In this document: positions 6,114 through 9,180 of the stretch, piece by piece
Numbering within the stretch: the first letter of the stretch is position 1
How the letters are laid out: every line of letters begins with the position of its first letter
Assembly (NCBI GenBank): GCA_009787685.1
Contig: WQSV01000041.1
Coordinates: forward strand, 1-9,180
Length of the DNA: 9,180 bases
DNA from: Bacillota bacterium
GTDB taxonomy: Bacteria; Bacillota; Clostridia; Christensenellales; Pumilibacteraceae
Direction of reading: 5' to 3'
Program-made: the position numbers and the translations under genes
The notes under the pieces: generated by a model
Told to the model about the DNA's origin: nothing
Database searches by the model: none
Seen by the model: only the letters and a program-made list of their open reading frames with translations

Positions 6114-7778
6114 TTATAGTTTGAATTTTTTCTTCTTTGGTTCATCTTCTTTTTTGACTACTCCTGTCGGAGCGCTTCTTCCATATTTCAAAACTCTTCC
6201 ATCGTCTTCATTCTTTCTTTTTTCTTTTCTTTCTTGTCTTGTCATTTCGCCTTCTTCAAGTTTTTCTTGCGCACGTTCTGCTTTGATAACGTGGTCATCT
6301 CCAACTTCGGCATAGAGAGCCGCATCTTTTCTTTTCGCTCGCCATGTCAAAACACCTGTTGTCAACAAATTTAATGACATTCTCATGACCGAGTTCGTTA
6401 TGATATACATAGTGAAGACAACTGATTGGAATAGTGCGAAGACACCCATCATAAGTGGCATTGCGTATTGCATTATTTTCATCGCACCACCACCGCCCGC
6501 TCCCGGACCACCCATTCCACCCATTCCGCCCATTCCAGCCATCTGCATTTGTCCAGACGCTTTTTGTTGACGCATCATGAGGAACTGTGACGCACCCATG
6601 AAGAGAATAGCGAAAATTGGGAGAATCAAGAAACCGTTTGCTCTTCTTGGCGCATAATCCCCGCGCAAAAGATGAGTGACTCTGTAGTAACGATATGGAT
6701 TTATGACGACGTCTTCAAAACGAGTGTTATTTGCAAATCCGCTCAACTCCCAACCATTGGTTGTGTCGCCATATCTTCCGATTGAACCAAGAAATTGTCC
6801 ATGATCAAGAATTGGCTCTCTCCATGGAACGTCTGGAGACCAAACATTTTGAACCCACAAGAAACCTGTTCTCACTTCATCACCGAGGTGATAGAGGTAG
6901 TCATCAAGGTTCAAATGCACCGTTTCAAAGTTCTGATCACCGCCTTCAACATATCTCTCATCATCGCTTTCAAAATATATTCGAACTGCAAACACTTCTG
7001 AGTCTCTAAACTCAGTAAACTCGTCATGGGTTGACGCAAAATAGTTGTGATCATCCCATGGAATCCCCATATAGACATATCTGACCACTTCTTGAGCAAA
7101 TCTGACTGGACTCAAAGTGTCAATTATTGCATTGTTTTGGTAGTTGACGATCCGTCTGTAGTCCGAATGTGTTCCATCAATTCCAGAGCCACCGATTATT
7201 ATGAACGCCCTTTCTTCTCCGCTTTCTGTTTGACGATAAATTATTGATTGATTTTCTCTGCCTGTTAGTCTGTATTCACTGTTAGGATTGTCAAACTCAT
7301 CCAGTCTTTGCTCAATTTGATTTCGCTGGTGTCCGTGCGCGGCTTCAAAAACATCGTTCAAAGTGAGGTATTGCCTCATAATCATATATTGCGAAACACC
7401 ATTGAAACTTTGAATGAGCCAAATAAATAGCCCCATTGTGACTAGCATCGGAAGGCAGGATGCAAACATTGAAATACCTTCACGCTTGTTTAGTTCTCTT
7501 GTTTTTTGAAAAAGGAGTCTTTTGTCGTGACCATACTTCATTTGCAACGCTTCGGTCTCGGGTTTTATTTTTTTCATGATTCGCTGATTTTTGAACATTT
7601 TATAGCGCGAATAAATTTCAAGTGGAGCGATTGCGACATTCAAAAGGACGGTGAAGAGAACAACTCTCCAACCATAGTTTGCGATAAATGCAAAAACATT
7701 TAATAGTAATCTTTGCCATGGCCACTGATTTGGAATAATCATATTGTCGGCAATGGCAGACATAATAGTTGGTAGCAT
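6114..7778 (-). CDS. yidC: YidC/OxaA/Alb3 membrane protein insertase with large extracytoplasmic insertion
   Basis: This 554-aa protein inserts membrane proteins with or beside SecYEG. An amphipathic segment (18-34) leads into TM1 (about 35-55, YGWRVVLFTVLLNVAIAPLE). The cytoplasmic C1 hairpin (56-103) contains IKPETEALQMKYG. TM2 (about 104-124) carries FASCLPMLVTMGLFIWL, TM3 is about 381-400, TM4 and TM5 lie at about 434-475. A strongly basic tail (about 495-554, ending KKKKFKL) suits ribosome contact. Two features are odd. Residues about 130-378 form an acidic, aromatic-rich insertion between TM2 and TM3, where family members have a short loop; Gram-positive YidC is usually about 260-290 aa in total. 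The hydrophilic-groove Arg of TM1 is replaced by Asn (N47). No lipobox cysteine is present. The C2 loop holds a GMGGMGGMGG run. The start is supported by AAAGGAG at 7784-7790. Confidence 0.93.
   Translation of the reverse strand: MLPTIMSAIADNMIIPNQWPWQRLLLNVFAFIANYGWRVVLFTVLLNVAIAPLEIYSRYKMFKNQRIMKKIKPETEALQMKYGHDKRLLFQKTRELNKREGISMFASCLPMLVTMGLFIWLIQSFNGVSQYMIMRQYLTLNDVFEAAHGHQRNQIEQRLDEFDNPNSEYRLTGRENQSIIYRQTESGEERAFIIIGGSGIDGTHSDYRRIVNYQNNAIIDTLSPVRFAQEVVRYVYMGIPWDDHNYFASTHDEFTEFRDSEVFAVRIYFESDDERYVEGGDQNFETVHLNLDDYLYHLGDEVRTGFLWVQNVWSPDVPWREPILDHGQFLGSIGRYGDTTNGWELSGFANNTRFEDVVINPYRYYRVTHLLRGDYAPRRANGFLILPIFAILFMGASQFLMMRQQKASGQMQMAGMGGMGGMGGPGAGGGGAMKIMQYAMPLMMGVFALFQSVVFTMYIITNSVMRMSLNLLTTGVLTWRAKRKDAALYAEVGDDHVIKAERAQEKLEEGEMTRQERKEKRKNEDDGRVLKYGRSAPTGVVKKEDEPKKKKFKL
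6511..6537. repeat. 9-bp tandem repeat in yidC (C2 loop)
   Basis: CCCATTCCA, CCCATTCCG and CCCATTCCA run head to tail, encoding the Gly-Gly-Met repeats (about 415-424) in the cytoplasmic loop between TM3 and TM4. Length is probably variable between strains, but the frame is kept. Confidence 0.8.
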
Positions 7779-7783
7779 TAAAA

Positions 7784-7790
7784 CTCCTTT
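7784..7790 (-). promoter_or_regulatory. Shine-Dalgarno of yidC
   Basis: The minus strand reads AAAGGAG, 5 nt before the ATG at 7776-7778. It is among the strongest ribosome-binding sites in the window and fixes the yidC start. Confidence 0.75.
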
Positions 7791-7797
7791 GATTGAT

Positions 7798-7814
7798 TGA
7801 ATATGGAATATTCA
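7798..7814. repeat. Short palindrome between yidD and yidC
   Basis: TGAATAT, three loop bases, then ATATTCA form a perfect 7-bp-arm palindrome in the 43-nt gap. It uses the same TGAATA core as the other gap repeats but is the shortest of them. It lies 7 nt from the yidD stop-codon end of the gap and 7 nt from the yidC Shine-Dalgarno. Confidence 0.75.
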
Positions 7815-7821
7815 GTGTTTT

Positions 7822-8103
7822 TTACATTAGCCACTTCATTTCCCCTTTTGGGTTGTCGGGGACTGGGTCGAAGCCACCTTTTGAAAACGGATTGCATCTT
7901 AATATTCTCCAAGCACCCATGATTGCGCCTTTTATTGCACCATGTTTTTGGATTGCTTCTAGGGTGTAGGACGAGCAAGTTGGATAGTAGAGACAACTTT
8001 TGGGCATTATTGGAGAAATCACGAACTTATAAAAATAGATAAGAGCAATAAAAAAATATTTCAGTGTTATGATGTTGGTTAAAATTTTTAATGCTTTTTT
8101 CAT
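7822..8103 (-). CDS. yidD: Membrane protein insertion efficiency factor YidD
   Basis: This 93-aa protein matches the small YidD family (usually 70-90 aa), which assists YidC-dependent membrane insertion at the inner face of the membrane. A hydrophobic N-terminal helix (about 11-32) is followed by the family core: CLYYPTCSSYTLEAIQKHG (37-55), GAWRILRCNPFSKGGFDPVP (63-82). The three conserved cysteines (C37, C43, C70) are present. It sits between rnpA and yidC as in most bacteria, but separated from rnpA by 122 nt of repeat rather than overlapping it. The ATG at 8101-8103 gives the expected N-terminus; no Shine-Dalgarno is visible, and the bases upstream come from the inverted repeat. Confidence 0.95.
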   Translation of the reverse strand: MKKALKILTNIITLKYFFIALIYFYKFVISPIMPKSCLYYPTCSSYTLEAIQKHGAIKGAIMGAWRILRCNPFSKGGFDPVPDNPKGEMKWLM

Positions 8104-8110
8104 ATTTTTT

Positions 8111-8226
8111 GGTGAATAACAAATAGTGAATAATGAATAACTATTGTCAACTTATTTTTTATGGATTTTTTTCAAAAATAAAAAAAACCATCTTGAATTA
8201 TTCATTATTCGTTGTTCACCGTTCAC
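8111..8226. repeat. Heptad-unit inverted repeat between yidD and rnpA
   Basis: The 24 bases at about 8111-8134 match the reverse complement of about 8197-8220 at 21 positions. Units read GTGAATA, ACAAATA, GTGAATA, ATGAATA on the plus strand and GTGAACG, GTGAACA, ACGAATA, ATGAATA on the minus strand. A nested AT-only pairing (ATGG plus T-run at 8161-8171 with A-run plus CCAT at 8182-8191) lies in the loop. The rnpA stop (TAG, 8226-8228) touches the right arm, and the left arm ends 7 nt from the yidD start. Confidence 0.85.
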
Positions 8227-8552
8227 TAAATTAAGTTTGATTTCTTCAAAACTCCCAAAACTTCTTTTCTCAAATCCTTAAAAAGCATGTCCGCGGCTTC
8301 TTCTTTGACGCTTAAGACTATTTGAGATTTTTTGATATTTTGAATGTTTTCTCGAAAGATTGCTCTTATTCGTCTTTTGATTAGGTTTCGTTTGTTCGCT
8401 TTTCCTAGTTTTTTTGAAATAACAATTCCGACTTTCAAAGTTTTCCCTAAGACAAATGAAAGCCTAAACGCCGTGTTCTGCTTTCTTTGTCCGTTGTTAT
8501 AAACATATCGAAATGAGCCTTGTTTTGTCAGGCGGTATTGTTTGCTTAGCAT
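8226..8552 (-). CDS. rnpA: Ribonuclease P protein component
   Basis: This 108-aa basic protein is the RnpA subunit that helps the RnpB RNA trim 5' leaders from pre-tRNAs. The N-terminus YRLTKQGSFRYVYNNGQR (6-23) fits the family. The RNR motif region reads ISKKLGKANKRNLIKRRIRA (45-64), with K54, R55, N56 and R60, R61 in place. The length is close to the usual 110-120. It follows rpmH as in nearly all bacteria, though 89 nt apart. The ATG at 8550-8552 has no Shine-Dalgarno; the upstream bases are the inverted repeat plus an A-run. Confidence 0.95.
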   Translation of the reverse strand: MLSKQYRLTKQGSFRYVYNNGQRKQNTAFRLSFVLGKTLKVGIVISKKLGKANKRNLIKRRIRAIFRENIQNIKKSQIVLSVKEEAADMLFKDLRKEVLGVLKKSNLI

Positions 8553-8558
8553 TTTTTA

Positions 8559-8640
8559 TTGAATACTTAATATTGAATATTGAATATGTGTCGTCAAATT
8601 ATTGTCATTACTTATTCAATATTCAATATTCAATCTTCAA
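8559..8640. repeat. Heptad-unit inverted repeat between rnpA and rpmH (28-bp arms)
   Basis: This is the clearest member. The left arm (8559-8586) is four 7-mers: TTGAATA, CTTAATA, TTGAATA, TTGAATA. The right arm (8613-8640), read on the minus strand, is TTGAAGA, TTGAATA, TTGAATA, TTGAATA. The arms match at 25 of 28 positions, with 18 bp perfect (8569-8586 with 8613-8630), separated by a 26-nt loop. The right arm ends 1 nt from the rpmH stop codon, and the left arm ends 6 nt from the rnpA start. Confidence 0.9.
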
Positions 8641-8641
8641 T

Positions 8642-8794
8642 TTAGTTAGAGCCTAATGGCTTAACTGCAATATTTGCTCTACCTCTGTCACGACGACGCT
8701 TTAGGACGCGTCTGCCACCCGCTGTTTTCATGCGTGCACGAAATCCATGCACTTTTAGTCTTTTTCTCTTTTTTGGTTGATAGGTTCTTTTCAT
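8642..8794 (-). CDS. rpmH: 50S ribosomal protein L34
   Basis: The 50-aa product begins MKRTYQPKKRKRLKVHGF and continues RARMKTAGGRRVLKRRRDRG, the near-invariant L34 sequence; it is slightly longer than the usual 44-46 aa, with the tail RANIAVKPLGSN. I place the start at the ATG 8792-8794. A longer in-frame start at 8858-8860 would add 22 residues unlike L34 and would overlap the -10 box. A weak AAAGGA (8807-8812) lies 12 nt upstream. L34 is a component of the large ribosomal subunit; the gene heads the minus-strand block behind a strong promoter. Confidence 0.97.
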   Translation of the reverse strand: MKRTYQPKKRKRLKVHGFRARMKTAGGRRVLKRRRDRGRANIAVKPLGSN

Positions 8795-8849
8795 TTTTCT
8801 TGTTGTTCCTTTTATTTTATCTTTGTCCCATTTTTGGACATATTGTTCT

Positions 8850-8879
8850 ATTATAGACAAATTGAATGTCGGTTGTCAA
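8850..8879 (-). promoter_or_regulatory. Strong sigma-A-type promoter of rpmH
   Basis: The minus strand has a perfect -35 TTGACA (8874-8879) and a perfect -10 TATAAT (8850-8855), separated by 18 nt. Transcription would begin near 8843, giving a leader of about 49 nt before L34. This is the best promoter in the window and could drive rpmH and the genes downstream of it. Confidence 0.85.
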
Positions 8880-9013
8880 CTAATTTTAAGTCAAAATCAG
8901 TATTCTCTTGAAATCGTTTACAAAATAACTTTTCATTTTGACCAAAGAGATTTACAACCAATTGTCACCATATTTCCAAGAACCACATAATATGTTTTTA
9001 GAATAGTGTTGTT

Positions 9014-9072
9014 AGTTGAAAATTATTGTTAAATTAATTTTAGCCTCACCTTTCATTTTTCAATTTTCAACT
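9014..9072. repeat. Inverted repeat of 7-mer GTTGAAA-type units in the divergent region
   Basis: AGTTGAAAATT at 9014-9024 is the exact reverse complement of 9062-9072. On the minus strand the right arm reads GTTGAAA, ATTGAAA, AATGAAA, again 7-bp units but with a GAAA rather than GAATA core. It lies in the leader of the predicted plus-strand transcript. Confidence 0.7.
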
Positions 9073-9094
9073 TTCAGTGAAAATTTGTGTCTCT

Positions 9095-9124
9095 ACATAC
9101 TAACCCTTTAAACAAGGGGTATGT
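9095..9124 (+). promoter_or_regulatory. Leader stem-loop directly upstream of the plus-strand ribosome-binding site
   Basis: ACATAC (9095-9100) pairs with GTATGT (9119-9124), and CCCTT (9104-9108) pairs with AAGGG (9114-9118), leaving a three-base bulge (TAA) and a five-base loop. The Shine-Dalgarno GGAGGT begins on the next base. The position suggests a role in translation initiation or mRNA stability of the downstream gene; a terminator is less likely because the T-run starts 7 nt after the stem and beyond the ribosome-binding site. Confidence 0.6.
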
Positions 9125-9130
9125 GGAGGT
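9125..9130 (+). promoter_or_regulatory. Shine-Dalgarno of the plus-strand gene
   Basis: A consensus GGAGGT stands 9 nt before the ATG at 9140-9142, with an eight-base T-run (9132-9139) filling most of the spacer. It is the strongest ribosome-binding site in the window and supports a real gene start there. Confidence 0.7.
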
Positions 9131-9139
9131 ATTTTTTTT

Positions 9140-9180
9140 ATGAGTTGTGGATGCAATAGATGTAGAGAAGAAATTTTGAT
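9140..9180 (+). CDS. Start of an unidentified cysteine-rich protein; partial at right edge
   Basis: Only 13 codons are visible, beginning MSCGCNRCREEIL. Three cysteines in the first eight residues (C3, C5, C8) suggest a metal-binding or short zinc-ribbon-like N-terminus, but the piece is too short to classify. It does not resemble the N-terminus of DnaA, which would be the usual divergent neighbour of rpmH. The start is supported by the GGAGGT motif and by the upstream stem-loop. Confidence 0.6.
   Translation, partial: MSCGCNRCREEIL

Larger units (their letters stand above)
8881..9139. other. Divergent intergenic region between rpmH and the plus-strand gene
   Basis: This AT-rich stretch lies where many Firmicutes have oriC and the dnaA promoter. 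A plausible plus-strand promoter has TTGTCA (8962-8967) and CATAAT (8986-8991), 18 nt apart, each one mismatch from consensus. No cluster of DnaA boxes was found: the best match is TGTGGATGC at 9146-9154 (7 of 9), inside the downstream gene. An inverted repeat at 9014-9072 and a leader stem-loop at 9095-9124 are listed separately. Confidence 0.5.

Noticed and set aside
8161..8191. A rho-independent terminator after rnpA
   Set aside because: The stem is almost wholly A:T with only two G:C pairs, sits in the loop of the larger inverted repeat, and lacks the GC-rich stem plus T-tract arrangement.
1603..8640. A CRISPR array as explanation of the repeated 7-mers
   Set aside because: The units are 7 bp, contiguous or inverted, have no spacers of regular length, and lie in separate gaps with no cas genes nearby.
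1729..8794. Reassignment of TGA to tryptophan, suggested by the absence of TGA stops
   Set aside because: Eight genes is too few to exclude chance, Trp is encoded by TGG in the genes examined, and no in-frame TGA interrupts any conserved protein.
8795..8860. A longer L34 with 22 extra N-terminal residues
   Set aside because: L34 is highly conserved from MKRTYQP onward, and the earlier ATG lies over the -10 box of the rpmH promoter.

Overview
The window is AT-rich, low-GC Firmicutes-type DNA. The best marker is the minus-strand run rpmH, rnpA, yidD, yidC, jag/khpB (8794 down to 5061), the conserved block that normally sits next to the replication origin. Codon use is AT-biased, all visible Trp codons are TGG, and the eight complete genes stop with TAA (five) or TAG (three), never TGA. 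I would place it in an uncultured Clostridia-like or Mollicutes-related Firmicute, but the species cannot be read from the sequence.

Layout: all nine recognisable genes lie on the minus strand. From right to left they are rpmH (L34), rnpA (RNase P protein), yidD, yidC (membrane insertase), jag/khpB (KH/R3H RNA-binding protein), walJ/yycJ (metallo-beta-lactamase fold), two tandem CPBP-family intramembrane protease-like genes, and an IlvD/Edd-family gene that runs off the left edge. A strong sigma-A-type promoter lies upstream of rpmH. A divergent plus-strand gene of unknown identity begins at 9140, where dnaA would be expected.

The most unusual structural signal is in the gaps. Seven of the eight gaps between genes, and the divergent right-hand gap, hold AT-rich inverted repeats. 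Most of these are built from 7-bp tandem units of the form xTGAATA/xTGAATT or a close variant. The two arms within a gap usually share a unit subtype, while subtypes differ between gaps. In six of the seven gaps the first arm starts at, or within about 12 nt of, the stop codon of the upstream gene. Several downstream starts that abut a repeat (rnpA, yidD, CPBP 2, probably walJ) have no visible Shine-Dalgarno.

Two proteins are unusual. The IlvD-like protein is intact over 510 codons and keeps the C-terminal family core, but it lacks the Fe-S cysteines, the catalytic-lysine position and other metal ligands, so it looks like a diverged pseudoenzyme. YidC carries an insertion of about 240 residues in an extracytoplasmic loop that is normally short, and has Asn where the hydrophilic-groove Arg is expected.

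Functionally the rpmH-to-jag block covers translation, RNase P maturation and membrane-protein insertion. WalJ and the two CPBP proteins add cell-envelope or processing functions by family association only. No RNA genes, CRISPR arrays, transposases or convincing rho-independent terminators were seen.
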